In this document: positions 39,992 through 49,427 of the stretch, in pieces
How the letters are laid out: each line of letters begins with the position of its first letter
Position numbering within the stretch: position 1 is the stretch's first letter
Translations under genes and position numbers: made by a program
Origin: Allorhizobium ampelinum S4
GTDB taxonomy: Bacteria; Pseudomonadota; Alphaproteobacteria; Rhizobiales; Rhizobiaceae
Assembly (NCBI RefSeq): GCF_000016285.1
Contig: NC_011989.1
Location: forward strand, 127,001-191,000
DNA: 64,000 bases
Reading direction: 5' to 3'
The notes under the pieces: generated by a model
What the model was told of the DNA's origin: nothing
Databases searched by the model: none
What the model saw: only the letters and a program-made list of their open reading frames with translations

Positions 39992-41211
39992 CCGTTATGA
40001 CGCTGGAACACCAGCGTCGCATTCGTTCCACCAAAACCAAAGGAATTGGACAGGACTGTGTCGATCTTGGCATTGTCGATTCGTTTGCGCACGACCGGTA
40101 CGCCTTCGAATTCTGGATCGAGCTCAGTAATATGGGCGCTTTCGCCAATAAAGCCTTCCTGCATCATCAGCAGGCCGTAGATCGATTCCTGTACGCCTGC
40201 CGCTCCCAGCGAATGGCCGGTCAGCGACTTGGTGGACTGGATCGGTGGGATTTTGTCGCCAAATACGGTGCGGATCGCGCCGATTTCCTTGCTGTCGCCC
40301 ACCGGTGTCGATGTGCCGTGGGTGTTGATGTAATCCACGTCGCCTTTAACGGTTGAGAGCGCCTGGCGCATGCAGCGGATGGCGCCCTCGCCAGACGGAG
40401 CGACCATGTCGTAACCGTCCGAGGTCGCGCCGTAGCCGGTGAGTTCGGCATAGATCTTGGCGCCACGCGCCTTGGCATGTTCCAGTTCTTCCAGAACCAG
40501 CACACCGGCGCCGCCAGCGATGACGAAGCCATCGCGGTTGGTGTCATAGGCACGCGAAGCCAGAGCTGGCGTCTCGTTGTATTTGGTAGACATTGCGCCC
40601 ATGGCATCGAACAGGTCGGACATCGACCAATCGAGATCCTCATGACCACCTGCGAACATGATGTCCTGCTTGCCCCATTGAATCATTTCAGCGGCATTGC
40701 CGATGCAATGGGCCGAGGTCGAGCAGGCCGACGAGATCGAGTAGTTGACGCCGTGGATCTTGAACCAGGTGGCAAGCGTCGCAGATGCCGTCGATGACAT
40801 GGCTTTCGGCACGGCGAACGGCCCGATGCGCTTCGGGCTTTTGTTCTGGCGAGTAATATCGGCCGCCTCGACGATCTGCCGGGTCGAAGGACCACCCGAG
40901 CCCATGATGATGCCGGTGCGCTCGTTGGCGGAATAATCCTTTTCCTCCAGGCCCGAATCGGCAATCGCCTGTTTCATCGCCACATGGTTCCAGGCGCCGC
41001 CCTGTGACAGGAAGCGCATGGCACGACGGTCGACAAGGTCGGTCGTATCCAGCGAAGGCTGACCCCAGACCTGGCATTTGAAGCCATGCTCGGCAAAATC
41101 GGGAGAAAAGGAAATGCCGGACCTGGCGTCGCGGAGAGATGCTGTGACTTCCGCGGCATTGTTGCCGATAGAGGACACAATGCCCAGACCCGTAACTACT
41201 ACCCGTCTCAT
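39988..41211 (-). CDS. fabB: 3-oxoacyl-[acyl-carrier-protein] synthase I FabB
   Basis: 407 residues from ATG 41211 ([16 protein letters not shown]). Cys-His-His triad: C163 in [10 protein letters not shown], His in [11 protein letters not shown] and His in [12 protein letters not shown]. It condenses malonyl-ACP with acyl-ACP and, with FabA, makes unsaturated fatty acids. The order fabA-fabB-fabI fits that role; 34 bp separate it from fabA. Confidence 0.95.
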   Translation of the reverse strand: MRRVVVTGLGIVSSIGNNAAEVTASLRDARSGISFSPDFAEHGFKCQVWGQPSLDTTDLVDRRAMRFLSQGGAWNHVAMKQAIADSGLEEKDYSANERTGIIMGSGGPSTRQIVEAADITRQNKSPKRIGPFAVPKAMSSTASATLATWFKIHGVNYSISSACSTSAHCIGNAAEMIQWGKQDIMFAGGHEDLDWSMSDLFDAMGAMSTKYNETPALASRAYDTNRDGFVIAGGAGVLVLEELEHAKARGAKIYAELTGYGATSDGYDMVAPSGEGAIRCMRQALSTVKGDVDYINTHGTSTPVGDSKEIGAIRTVFGDKIPPIQSTKSLTGHSLGAAGVQESIYGLLMMQEGFIGESAHITELDPEFEGVPVVRKRIDNAKIDTVLSNSFGFGGTNATLVFQRHNG

Positions 41212-41245
41212 GTAATCGACCTTTTGCTTGATGGGGGTGATGCGC

Positions 41246-41761
41246 TCAGTCGGCCTTTTCCTTGAAAAGCCCGACACGCAGATCAGTTGCCTTGTAGATG
41301 ACCTCGCCATCGGCCTTCATCCAGCCGTCGGCAATGCCCAGCACCAGACGCCCGCGCATGACGCGCTTGAAGTCGATGCCATATTCCACCAGCTTGGTGG
41401 AGGGCGTAACCATGCCGGTGAATTTCACTTCGCCTGTCGAGATCGCCCGGCCCTTGCCGGGTTCGCCCAGCCAGCCGAGGTAAAAGCCGGTCAATTGCCA
41501 CATGGCATCCAGGCCAAGGCATCCCGGCATGACCGGATCGCCCTGGAAATGGCAGGGGAAGAACCAGAGATCGGAGGTGATGTCAAACTCGGCGCGGATA
41601 TAGCCCTTGTCATGTGGGCCGCCGGTTTCCGAAATATCGGTGATGCGATTGAACATCAGCATGGGCGGCAGCGGCAATTGCGCATTGCCCTGGCCGAACA
41701 GTTCACCCCGACCGCAGGCGAGAATCTCGTCGTAATTATAGCTTGTCTGTTTTTCGTTCAT
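41246..41761 (-). CDS. fabA: 3-hydroxydecanoyl-[acyl-carrier-protein] dehydratase/isomerase FabA
   Basis: 171 residues, the usual length. Hot-dog fold with the catalytic His (H71 in [14 protein letters not shown]) and Asp (D85 in LGLDAMWQL), matching E. coli H70/D84. It dehydrates 3-hydroxydecanoyl-ACP and isomerises the product to the cis-3 form, starting unsaturated fatty acid synthesis. First gene of fabA-fabB-fabI, divergent from irr with 307 bp between. Confidence 0.97.
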
Positions 41762-41992
41762 CGGTCTTTCAATTCCCCCCTTCAGGCGTTCCGCTTAGGA
41801 GACTTAAAGCAAGATGGCGACGAATTGAAGCCGATGCCAATTCATTCCAACGCTTTACGCAGTGTCGTATGGCCTCTGTCCTGGCCGCTTTCCGCCGACC
41901 GAATACAGGAAGCGTCCATACTCCACCAGTGCTAAAATCGGTCAACCGCCTCAATATAAGGGCTTTCACTGGATTTACCCGCCGTCAAACTA

Positions 41993-42021
41993 TTGAAAGC
42001 GGGCCCGTCAGCAGGTATATC
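41993..42021 (+). promoter_or_regulatory. Probable irr promoter
   Basis: TTGAAA, 17-bp spacer, TATATC, ending 47 bp before irr. The rest of the 307-bp fabA-irr interval shows no gene; I did not find a clear Irr or RirA box in it. Confidence 0.55.
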
Positions 42022-42068
42022 AGTACGATGACAGTGAGATTTCAAGGGACAATGCGGAGATCGCCGGT

Positions 42069-42485
42069 ATGATGGCGCAAGCCTCTAGGGACGTGGAAGC
42101 AAAACTGCGTCGGTCGGGCCTCAGGCCGACACGGCAGAGGGTTGCCTTGGCTTCGCTGTTGTTTGCCAAGGGAGACCGGCATCTGACTGTCGAGGAACTG
42201 CACGAAGAAGCGGTTGCCGCCGACGTGCCTGTGTCCCTCGCCACGGTCTACAATACGCTTCATCAGTTTACCGAGGCCGGCATGATCCGGGTTTTGGCTG
42301 TTGAGAGCAACAAGACCTATTTTGATACCAATGTGTCGGACCACCACCACTTTTTTGTGGAGGGCCGCAACGAGGTTCTCGATATTCCGGTCAGCAATAT
42401 CGAAATCGGCAATCTGCCACCTCCGCCCGAAGGCATGGAAATATCGCATGTTGACGTTGTCATCCGGCTGCGTCCCAAGGCCTGA
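42069..42485 (+). CDS. irr: Iron response regulator Irr (Fur superfamily)
   Basis: 138 residues; start at ATG 42069 or 42072. The winged helix (LRPTRQRVALASLLF...VSLATVYNTLHQFTEAGMI) and the His cluster DHHHFF (91-96), used for heme sensing, are present. The N-terminal GCPWHD-type heme regulatory motif of Bradyrhizobium is absent, as in Rhizobium/Agrobacterium Irr. Irr accumulates when iron/heme is scarce, represses iron-using and iron-storage genes at ICE boxes and activates some uptake genes. A matching box precedes mbfA at 49395. Confidence 0.95.
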   Translation: MMAQASRDVEAKLRRSGLRPTRQRVALASLLFAKGDRHLTVEELHEEAVAADVPVSLATVYNTLHQFTEAGMIRVLAVESNKTYFDTNVSDHHHFFVEGRNEVLDIPVSNIEIGNLPPPPEGMEISHVDVVIRLRPKA

Positions 42486-42549
42486 TCTAAAGGCGGCCTG
42501 ATCTCCTAGCTTGTTGTGGCGACCATGATCGGCTCAGACCATATCCGGT

Positions 42550-43185
42550 TCACATCACGTCATCAGGATGGCGCCCGGCCTGGTGCCCATATCGCGGAAA
42601 TGTCCAGCCAAAATACAGTGCGCCGCCGCGCACCATAAATGCTGCCAGGACGCCACCGGCGGATGCCCAGTATAAGGGCGCGGCCAGCATGAAAGCCCCG
42701 GTAAACACGCAGGCACCGATCAAGGCTGCGGTGATGTAAATTTCCGGACGCAGCAGCACCGAAGGCTCATTGGCCAACAAATCGCGCAACACGCCGCCCA
42801 AGGTGGCCGTCATCATGCCTGTGACGATGGCGATGGTGGGCGAGCCTGTCGCGGCCATGCCCTTGGCGGCTCCCATCACGCAATAGGCGGAAAGCCCGAT
42901 AGCATCGAGCCAGATCAGCAGCTTGTAGCGCGATTCCACCAGATGTGCGGTGAAGAACACCAGCACGCCAACAGCGCAGCAGATCAGAATATAGCTTGGG
43001 TTGACTACCCAGAACACCGGCAGGCGTCCAAGAATGATATCGCGCACCGTGCCGCCGCCTGTGCCAGTCACCGTGGCAAAAAACAGGAAGCCGATCAGAT
43101 CCAGCTGTTTGCGTGAGGCGGCCAAAGCTCCGGTGGCGGCAAACAGCGCAACGCCTGCATAATCCAGATAAAGAAGAAGCGACAT
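42550..43185 (-). CDS. TRIC-type cation channel family protein (UPF0126)
   Basis: 211 residues and seven predicted membrane helices made of two homologous halves, each with a Gly-rich turn (TGTGGGTVRDIILG, 41-54, and MTATLGGVLRDLL, about 124-136). These are the pore motifs of prokaryotic TRIC/YadS proteins, which form trimeric cation-permeable channels. Convergent with irr. Physiological ion unknown. Confidence 0.88.
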   Translation of the reverse strand: MSLLLYLDYAGVALFAATGALAASRKQLDLIGFLFFATVTGTGGGTVRDIILGRLPVFWVVNPSYILICCAVGVLVFFTAHLVESRYKLLIWLDAIGLSAYCVMGAAKGMAATGSPTIAIVTGMMTATLGGVLRDLLANEPSVLLRPEIYITAALIGACVFTGAFMLAAPLYWASAGGVLAAFMVRGGALYFGWTFPRYGHQAGRHPDDVM

Positions 43186-43485
43186 AGTGGCCCTGACGTT
43201 GCGATGATCTGCCGATGAATGGACGCGAAATGTGCGGCGCTGGGGTGGATGCGGACTATTTTACAATATCATGCGTTACCCAAGGCATAAGGATTGCGGT
43301 TTCAATAAGTGTCGCCCTTGCCTGCGCCAACCAATCACCGCCAACCTGGCCGTCGCAAACAAGATTGATGGCAAGGGCGACGCAAGCTGATTGCGCTATC
43401 GGGATCTTTGGCAGTGCGGATGGTCCGTAATGCGCTAGATTTTCGTTCTCGCCATAGGGCTGCAATCCTATCGAAGGTTCATGCC
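43186..43485. other. Intergenic region
   Basis: 300 bp between the divergent TRIC gene and the secreted-protein gene. No gene, RNA or strong hairpin found. Confidence 0.4.
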
Positions 43486-43956
43486 GTGAAATTGCTTTTT
43501 CGCCTGCTCCTGTGCCTGTTGTTGTCCCTGTCTGCCTCGGTCGCCCTGGCGCAACAGCAATTGGTCAGTGACCCGGAAATCTACGAGAAGGATCATTTCC
43601 GTAAGGTCTGCAAGACAGCTGAGTTCGATGACAACTACGTCACCCGGTTGGATATCAACAATGATGGCATTGTCGATGCGATCGTCAACGAAGGCGCGCT
43701 GACCTGCGATGGCAAGCGCGGCCCCGACTGCGATGCCGAAGGCTGCCCCTATAATTTCTATGTGCAGGTCAAGGAAGGCGGCTATCTGATGATCGCCACC
43801 GCCAAGATCTTTGGCTATGACTTCATCCAGCGTTACGGCAACAAGGTTTTCGTGCTGAAAATGCCGCCGCATTTCTGCGACCGCACCGATGGTCCGCAAT
43901 GCGAAATGACGGTGCGGGTGCGCGGCGTGATGTTCGTGACGATCGTCAAGAAATAG
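43486..43956 (+). CDS. Exported protein of unknown function
   Basis: 156 residues if started at GTG 43486 (MKLLFRLLLC...), which has GAAGG about 9 nt before it and directly begins a signal peptide ending SVALA-QQQ. ATG 43408 would put about 26 poor residues ahead. The mature part has six to seven Cys (periplasmic disulfides likely) and one Ca-site-like loop, DINNDGIVDA. Family not recognised; it looks like rhizobial conserved periplasmic proteins. Confidence 0.72.
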   Translation: MKLLFRLLLCLLLSLSASVALAQQQLVSDPEIYEKDHFRKVCKTAEFDDNYVTRLDINNDGIVDAIVNEGALTCDGKRGPDCDAEGCPYNFYVQVKEGGYLMIATAKIFGYDFIQRYGNKVFVLKMPPHFCDRTDGPQCEMTVRVRGVMFVTIVKK

Positions 43957-44037
43957 TCTGAAACAGCGACAGCACGGTGGATTTGGCAGAGTGCATCATG
44001 CTGTCGCAACGTTTGTCTGAGCGCGGTTGCGCTTGGG

Positions 44038-45417
44038 CTACGCCTTCGCCATGGATTGCGCACGCATACGATCGTACTCGTCCTTGGTGATCGGCTTTGC
44101 CGTTTTGTTGCCCAGCTCATTGATACTGATTCGGTAGGTTTCCCGGGCCGAGAGGGCGGCCAGCGCTGAAATCACGGTAATGGCCAGCGTCCAGCAGCCG
44201 ATGACGATGGGGATATTCAGCGAGCCGGGCGGTGCAACGGCTGTGAACAGGGCAGGGAACAGGGCCGTGATTGCCGTGCCGACATTCTGCGCGATGGCCA
44301 TTGAGGAGACGCGGATGCGGCTCTGGAACAATTCCGGATAGAATGACGGGAAGACGGCGTTATATCCCTGATAGATCACGCCCCACATCAACAGCGACAT
44401 CACTATGGCCATCGGGACATTGTGAATGCTGATCGCATAGAGATAGCCAAACGACAAAGCGCCAGACAGCAATGATCCGATGATGATCGGTGGTTTGCGG
44501 CCAATACGGTCGGAAAGTCCGCCGATAAAGGGAATGACCAGAACGGCAACAATATTGCCGAGAACCGGAATCCACAGATAGACGTCCTTGCTGAAGCCGA
44601 TACCGTATGCTGGCTGCACCGCATAGGCTGCGCCGAACACTGTTGTCACGGTTGGAATGACGTTCATAAGCGACATGCACATGACGCGGATGATATCGGC
44701 CCAACCATGACGGAAGGCCTCGACGATGGGCGCTTTCGAGACCGCGCCACTTTCGCTGGCGTTGACGAAGGTTGGTGTTTCCTCAACCAGACGGCGGATG
44801 ACAAAGCCGACGATTACCACGAAGATCGACAGCAGAAAGGGAATACGCCAGCCCCAGCTGTTGAATGCCGCAGGCTCCATATAGTGGGCGAGCGGCAAAA
44901 ACACGGCGGCAGCCAAAATTTGTCCGGCCTGGACGCCCTGAAGTGCGAAGGAGGCGAAAAAGCCCCGTCGGCCGGTTGGTGCATGTTCCAGAATCATTGA
45001 CGACGCACCTGAAATTTCACCGGCGACAGCAAAACCCTGGATCAGGCGAAGCACGACCAGAAAAATCGGAGCCCAGATGCCGATTTGCGCATACGTGGGC
45101 AACAGGCCGACCATCAGTGTCGAAAAGCCCATGAGAAACAGGCAGGTCAGCATCATTTTCTTGCGACCGTAAACGTCGCCCATATGCCCCAGAACAAACG
45201 CACCGATTGGGCGGCTGACATAGCCCACGCCGTAGGTTGTCAATGATGCGACAATCGCTGTCGTCGGATCTACAGATGGAAAAAACAGCTGAGGAAAAAC
45301 CAGTGCCGCAGCTGTGGCGTAAATGAAGAAATCATAATATTCCAGCGCGGAGCCAATCCAGCCGCTGGCAGTGGCGACACGAGATTGTCTGTGTGCCTTT
45401 TCACGATCAAAGGACAT
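44038..45417 (-). CDS. MFS transporter, metabolite:H+ symporter (MHS) family
   Basis: 459 residues with 12 predicted helices. The N-terminus ATASGWIGSALEYYDFFIYATAAAL and the loop 2-3 motif GHMGDVYGRKKMM are typical of the MHS group (KgtP, ProP, ShiA). The group imports organic acids, osmolytes or shikimate with protons. The pattern (FFPSVDPTTAIVASL) is nearest to the ShiA/citrate-like branch, but substrate cannot be fixed. Stands alone. Confidence 0.88.
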   Translation of the reverse strand: MSFDREKAHRQSRVATASGWIGSALEYYDFFIYATAAALVFPQLFFPSVDPTTAIVASLTTYGVGYVSRPIGAFVLGHMGDVYGRKKMMLTCLFLMGFSTLMVGLLPTYAQIGIWAPIFLVVLRLIQGFAVAGEISGASSMILEHAPTGRRGFFASFALQGVQAGQILAAAVFLPLAHYMEPAAFNSWGWRIPFLLSIFVVIVGFVIRRLVEETPTFVNASESGAVSKAPIVEAFRHGWADIIRVMCMSLMNVIPTVTTVFGAAYAVQPAYGIGFSKDVYLWIPVLGNIVAVLVIPFIGGLSDRIGRKPPIIIGSLLSGALSFGYLYAISIHNVPMAIVMSLLMWGVIYQGYNAVFPSFYPELFQSRIRVSSMAIAQNVGTAITALFPALFTAVAPPGSLNIPIVIGCWTLAITVISALAALSARETYRISINELGNKTAKPITKDEYDRMRAQSMAKA

Positions 45418-45856
45418 GGATATTCCCTCCCAACAAGCATTTCATCAGTGGGAAGAGGAACAGCCACATTGCCAACCCTCCGTTGACAATTCAATGAACG
45501 CAATTTTACCCACCAATGATAGTAGATTTACTTACTACAACCAAAAAACCGTTCGACCATAATAAGGTCAACGCCGATGTACAACCCAAAAGCACCAATG
45601 TGTTTCAGGCCAATGATGGAGCATCAAGCCGAATGTGTAATTCTACGGGGCCTGGTTGATCTTGACTTTGAATGGGTGAACTGGACGCTCGGATTATTGC
45701 TTTTGCCGAATCCCCGTTGGCAGAATGGATAATCGTTAACAAGCGCTCTGATGGAGAAAGCGTCAATTTCAGAAAATTCGATTCGCTGAATATTCATAGC
45801 GAGACTGTCTCACGATACAGATCGCAAAATAGACAAACATATACATAAAGGAGATT
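45418..45856. other. AT-rich intergenic region
   Basis: 439 bp between the MFS gene and tRNA-Ala. It holds one possible small ORF (45577-45732) and otherwise nothing I can recognise. Confidence 0.4.
45577..45732 (+). CDS. Possible small ORF (51 aa)
   Basis: ATG 45577 with AAGG about 9 nt upstream, running to TAA at 45730-45732. The product is hydrophobic in the middle (WTLGLLLLP) without similarity that I recognise. Weak evidence; could be chance. Confidence 0.2.
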   Translation: MYNPKAPMCFRPMMEHQAECVILRGLVDLDFEWVNWTLGLLLLPNPRWQNG

Positions 45857-45932
<76 letters not shown>

Positions 45933-46033
45933 ATAAGGGTCCGGCATTTGCCGGGTCCGGGAACCGTGTGAAGCAGTGCTTCGTTCGGTGTGGCGGCTTC
46001 ATACGTGCTGCTTTTGCACATGACAAGCCAAAA

Positions 46034-46070
46034 AATGCGCCCCCGGATGTTTTTTTATCATCCGGGCGCG
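46034..46070 (-). terminator. Terminator of the FYDLN-acid gene
   Basis: On the minus strand an 11-bp stem (GCGCCCGGATG/CATCC..GGGCGC with a 2-nt bulge) is followed by ATTTTTT, 14 nt past the stop of the FYDLN gene. Confidence 0.8.
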
Positions 46071-46083
46071 CAGAGCTGTTGAA

Positions 46084-46476
46084 TCAGACTTCGTCGTCGT
46101 CGCCGGTCACGCCGATAATGCCGGACATGTCGTCGTCTTCGTCGTCTTCATCGGCTTCCAGGAAGGTGTCGTCATCGTCATCGCCGATTTCGACATCGTC
46201 ATCGCCAATGTCAGGAATGTCGTCGCCACCGGCTGCATCGTCCGCGTCTTCCAGCGAAACCAACTCGACATCGGTGTTCTCGGTATCGACTTCCGCGACC
46301 TCTTCCTCTTCAGCCTTTTCCATGATGGCGGCTACCGAGGTCTCTTCGAAGTAAGAGAGAGGCCAGGATTTCTTCGTATAGGGGGATACGACCGGATCAT
46401 TGTTCAGATCGTAGAATTTCTTGCCGGTGTCGGGGCAAGTGCGTTTGGTTCCAAGTTCTGCATTCGCCACTGTCAA
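46084..46476 (-). CDS. FYDLN acid domain protein (TIGR02300 family)
   Basis: 130 residues. The N-terminus has LGTKRTCPDTGKKFYDLN, the family signature with a CxxC-like zinc-ribbon start, then VVSPYTKKSWP. The C-terminal 75 residues are almost only Asp, Glu, Ala and Val, and extremely acidic. Alphaproteobacterial family of unknown function. It is divergent from cmk-rpsA. Confidence 0.92.
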   Translation of the reverse strand: MTVANAELGTKRTCPDTGKKFYDLNNDPVVSPYTKKSWPLSYFEETSVAAIMEKAEEEEVAEVDTENTDVELVSLEDADDAAGGDDIPDIGDDDVEIGDDDDDTFLEADEDDEDDDMSGIIGVTGDDDEV

Positions 46477-46740
46477 AGCCTCATGAAATCGTTGGAAAAG
46501 AGGGCATGCGCCGAGGACCCGGGCCCGAAGGCCGGTCCAACTATCGTCGGTCCCTTAATCGTTGTGCCGGCTTCTGTCAAAGGCAAACTGGCTGTTCGAT
46601 CCGCAGCTTTGCCGCTTTCGCCCCGGTAAAGACTGGTCAGAGGGAGGAATGTCGAGCGATGGAGCGGGGATGACCTTGAGCATCTGGTGTGCTACGGGGC
46701 CGTGCAACACGAGGTATGCAGACAGGAAGAGGATGGCCGT

Positions 46741-47394
46741 TTGACTGAGGTGACGGAAAACACGTTTGTAATCGCCATCGATGGTCCTGCGGCTGCGGGC
46801 AAGGGAACGCTGTCACGCCGGATCGCCGACAGTTACGGCTTTCATCATCTGGACACGGGCCTGACCTACCGCGCCACAGCCAAGGCGCTTTTGGAAAAAA
46901 GCCTGCCGCTCGATAATGAGGCTGTGGCCGAGCAGGTGGCGCTGGGGCTCGATCTTTCCGGTCTGGACCGGGAGGTTCTGGCCAAGCACGATATCGGTGA
47001 GGCGGCGTCGAAAATCGCCGTCATGCCCGCGGTGCGTCGCGCTCTGGTCGAGGCGCAGCGACGGTTTTCGCTGAAAGCCCCCGGTGCGGTCCTGGACGGG
47101 CGCGATATCGGCACGGTTGTCTGCCCGGATGCGGCGGTTAAGCTCTATGTCACGGCCTCTCCGGAGGTGCGCGCCCGGCGTCGCTTTGACGAGATTGTCG
47201 CCCATGGTGGCGTGGCTGATTATCCCGCAGTTTTTGAGGATGTGAAGCGGCGCGACGACCGCGACATGGGCCGCGCCGACAGTCCGTTGAAACCTGCTGA
47301 AGACGCGCACTTGCTAGATACGTCCGAAATGAGTATAGAGGCGGCGTTTCAGGCCGCGCGTTCCTTGATCGATGCGGCATTGAAAAACAATTAG
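46741..47394 (+). CDS. cmk: Cytidylate kinase
   Basis: 217 residues if started at TTG 46741, which has GAAGAGG 8 nt before it; GTG 46750 (then 214 aa) is the other candidate, and the ATG at 46687 lies too far upstream. P-loop [13 protein letters not shown], the CMP-binding [22 protein letters not shown], and the lid [20 protein letters not shown]. It phosphorylates CMP/dCMP with ATP. Followed after 168 bp by rpsA, the usual partner. Confidence 0.93.
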   Translation: MTEVTENTFVIAIDGPAAAGKGTLSRRIADSYGFHHLDTGLTYRATAKALLEKSLPLDNEAVAEQVALGLDLSGLDREVLAKHDIGEAASKIAVMPAVRRALVEAQRRFSLKAPGAVLDGRDIGTVVCPDAAVKLYVTASPEVRARRRFDEIVAHGGVADYPAVFEDVKRRDDRDMGRADSPLKPAEDAHLLDTSEMSIEAAFQAARSLIDAALKNN

Positions 47395-47562
47395 CATGCA
47401 TTCAGCAGACAGGACCGACCACCGGTTTTGTCTGGACCAGCCGAAACCAGCGTCCTTGCGCCGGGTTGTCCTTGTTATAAGGGCGGACGCGGGATCGGCC
47501 GTTATCAACACCAACCCACCGGCGCACTGCGCATTCCCAAGGGGATGCGATTAGGAGATTTC

Positions 47563-49266
47563 ATGTCTGTTTCTACCCCGACACGGGACGATTTCGCGGC
47601 CCTGCTGGAAGAATCCTTCGCAAAGACCGATCTGGCCGAAGGCTATGTTGCCAAGGGCATCGTTACGGCCATCGAGAAGGACGTCGCGATCGTTGACGTT
47701 GGCCTCAAGGTCGAAGGCCGCGTTCCGCTGAAGGAATTTGGCGCCCGCGCCAAGGACGGCCAGCTGAAAGTTGGCGACGAAGTTGAAGTTTACGTCGAGC
47801 GCATTGAAAACGCGCTGGGCGAAGCTGTTCTGTCGCGCGAAAAGGCCCGTCGCGAAGAAAGCTGGATCAAGCTCGAAGCCAAGTTCGAAGCTGGCGAGCG
47901 CGTCGAAGGCGTTATCTTCAACCAGGTCAAGGGTGGCTTCACCGTCGATCTGGATGGTGCCGTTGCCTTCTTGCCGCGCTCTCAGGTGGATATCCGCCCG
48001 ATCCGCGACGTGACCCCGCTGATGCACAACCCGCAGCCCTTCGAAATCCTCAAGATGGACAAGCGTCGCGGCAACATCGTGGTTTCGCGCCGTACGGTTC
48101 TGGAAGAGTCCCGCGCCGAGCAGCGTTCTGAAATCGTTCAGAACCTCGAAGAAGGCCAGGTTGTTGAAGGCGTCGTCAAGAACATCACCGATTACGGTGC
48201 GTTCGTTGACCTCGGCGGCATCGACGGCCTGCTGCATGTCACCGACATGGCATGGCGTCGCGTGAACCATCCTTCGGAAATCCTGTCCATCGGCCAGTCG
48301 GTCAAGGTTCAGATCATCCGTATCAACCAGGAAACCCACCGTATCTCGCTCGGCATGAAGCAGCTCGAGTCGGATCCTTGGGATGGCATTGCTGCCAAGT
48401 ACCCGGTTGGCAAGAAGATCTCCGGTACTGTGACCAACATCACCGACTACGGTGCATTCGTTGAGCTGGAGCCGGGCATTGAAGGCCTGATCCACATTTC
48501 CGAAATGTCCTGGACCAAGAAGAACGTACACCCCGGCAAGATCCTGTCCACAAGCCAGGAAGTTGACGTGGTTGTTCTCGAAGTCGATCCGTCCAAGCGT
48601 CGTATCTCGCTTGGCCTGAAGCAGACCCTCGAAAACCCATGGCAGGCATTTGCCTACAGCCATCCGGCTGGCGCTGAAGTCGAAGGCGAAGTCAAGAACA
48701 AGACCGAATTCGGCCTGTTCATCGGCCTCGAAGGCGACGTTGACGGCATGGTTCACCTGTCGGATCTCGACTGGAACCGTCCAGGCGAGCAGGTCATCGA
48801 AGAATACAACAAGGGCGACGTCGTTCGCGCCGTTGTTCTCGATGTGGATGTCGAAAAGGAGCGTATCTCGCTCGGCATCAAGCAGCTCGGCAAGGACGCG
48901 GTTGGTGATGCCGCCGCTTCCGGCGATCTGCGCAAGAATGCTGTTGTTTCCTGCGAAGTGATCGCGGTCAATGACGGTGGCGTCGAAGTCAAGCTCGTCA
49001 ACCATGAAGACATCGTGTCCTTCATCCGCCGCGCCGACCTCGCTCGTGACCGTGATGACCAGCGCCCTGAGCGTTTCTCCGTTGGCCAGGTTTTTGACGC
49101 TCGCGTCACCAACTTCTCCAAGAAGGATCGCAAGGTCATGCTGTCGATCAAGGCGCTGGAAATCGCTGAAGAGAAGGAAGCAGTTGCTCAGTTCGGTTCG
49201 TCCGATAGTGGCGCTTCGCTCGGCGACATCCTGGGCGCAGCCCTGAAGAACCGCAGCAACGACTAA
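47563..49266 (+). CDS. rpsA: 30S ribosomal protein S1
   Basis: 567 residues from ATG 47563, behind a strong TTAGGAGA site; the longer frame from 47428 has no such site. Six S1 repeats; the middle ones show GVVKNITDYGAFVDLGG and GTVTNITDYGAFVELEPG. The first two bind the ribosome, the rest bind mRNA. Usual position downstream of cmk. Confidence 0.98.
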   Translation: MSVSTPTRDDFAALLEESFAKTDLAEGYVAKGIVTAIEKDVAIVDVGLKVEGRVPLKEFGARAKDGQLKVGDEVEVYVERIENALGEAVLSREKARREESWIKLEAKFEAGERVEGVIFNQVKGGFTVDLDGAVAFLPRSQVDIRPIRDVTPLMHNPQPFEILKMDKRRGNIVVSRRTVLEESRAEQRSEIVQNLEEGQVVEGVVKNITDYGAFVDLGGIDGLLHVTDMAWRRVNHPSEILSIGQSVKVQIIRINQETHRISLGMKQLESDPWDGIAAKYPVGKKISGTVTNITDYGAFVELEPGIEGLIHISEMSWTKKNVHPGKILSTSQEVDVVVLEVDPSKRRISLGLKQTLENPWQAFAYSHPAGAEVEGEVKNKTEFGLFIGLEGDVDGMVHLSDLDWNRPGEQVIEEYNKGDVVRAVVLDVDVEKERISLGIKQLGKDAVGDAAASGDLRKNAVVSCEVIAVNDGGVEVKLVNHEDIVSFIRRADLARDRDDQRPERFSVGQVFDARVTNFSKKDRKVMLSIKALEIAEEKEAVAQFGSSDSGASLGDILGAALKNRSND

Positions 49267-49286
49267 TCGTCGCGGTTTAGAAGATT

Positions 49287-49323
49287 AAAAACCCGCCGGG
49301 CAGCGATGTCCGGCGGGTTTTTC
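49287..49323 (+). terminator. Terminator of rpsA
   Basis: AAACCCGCCGG/CCGGCGGGTTT stem with a 10-nt loop and a T run at 49318-49322. Confidence 0.88.
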
Positions 49324-49394
49324 TTTGGCTTGATGGTTGCGGGCGTGATGATTGCTGAAAACGGCTCTTGCCGCCCATCGAGCAATGCTCTAAA

Positions 49395-49411
49395 TTTAGA
49401 ATTATTCTAAA
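49395..49411. promoter_or_regulatory. Irr-binding iron control element (ICE box) before mbfA
   Basis: TTTAGAAT-T-ATTCTAAA, a perfect 8+8 inverted repeat ending 16 bp before the mbfA start. It matches the TTTAGAA..TTCTAAA form of rhizobial ICE boxes, and mbfA is an established Irr target in Agrobacterium and Bradyrhizobium. The close placement fits repression by Irr when iron is low. Confidence 0.88.
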
Positions 49412-49427
49412 TTGGAGAGCGGCCATC

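Noticed and set aside
43215..43430. 71-codon frame between TRIC and the exported protein
   Set aside because: Overlaps the upstream region of both neighbours, with no ribosome site or recognisable pattern.
46562..46744. 60-codon frame before cmk
   Set aside because: Odd composition, no ribosome site, and runs into the cmk start region; not a visible aroA fragment.
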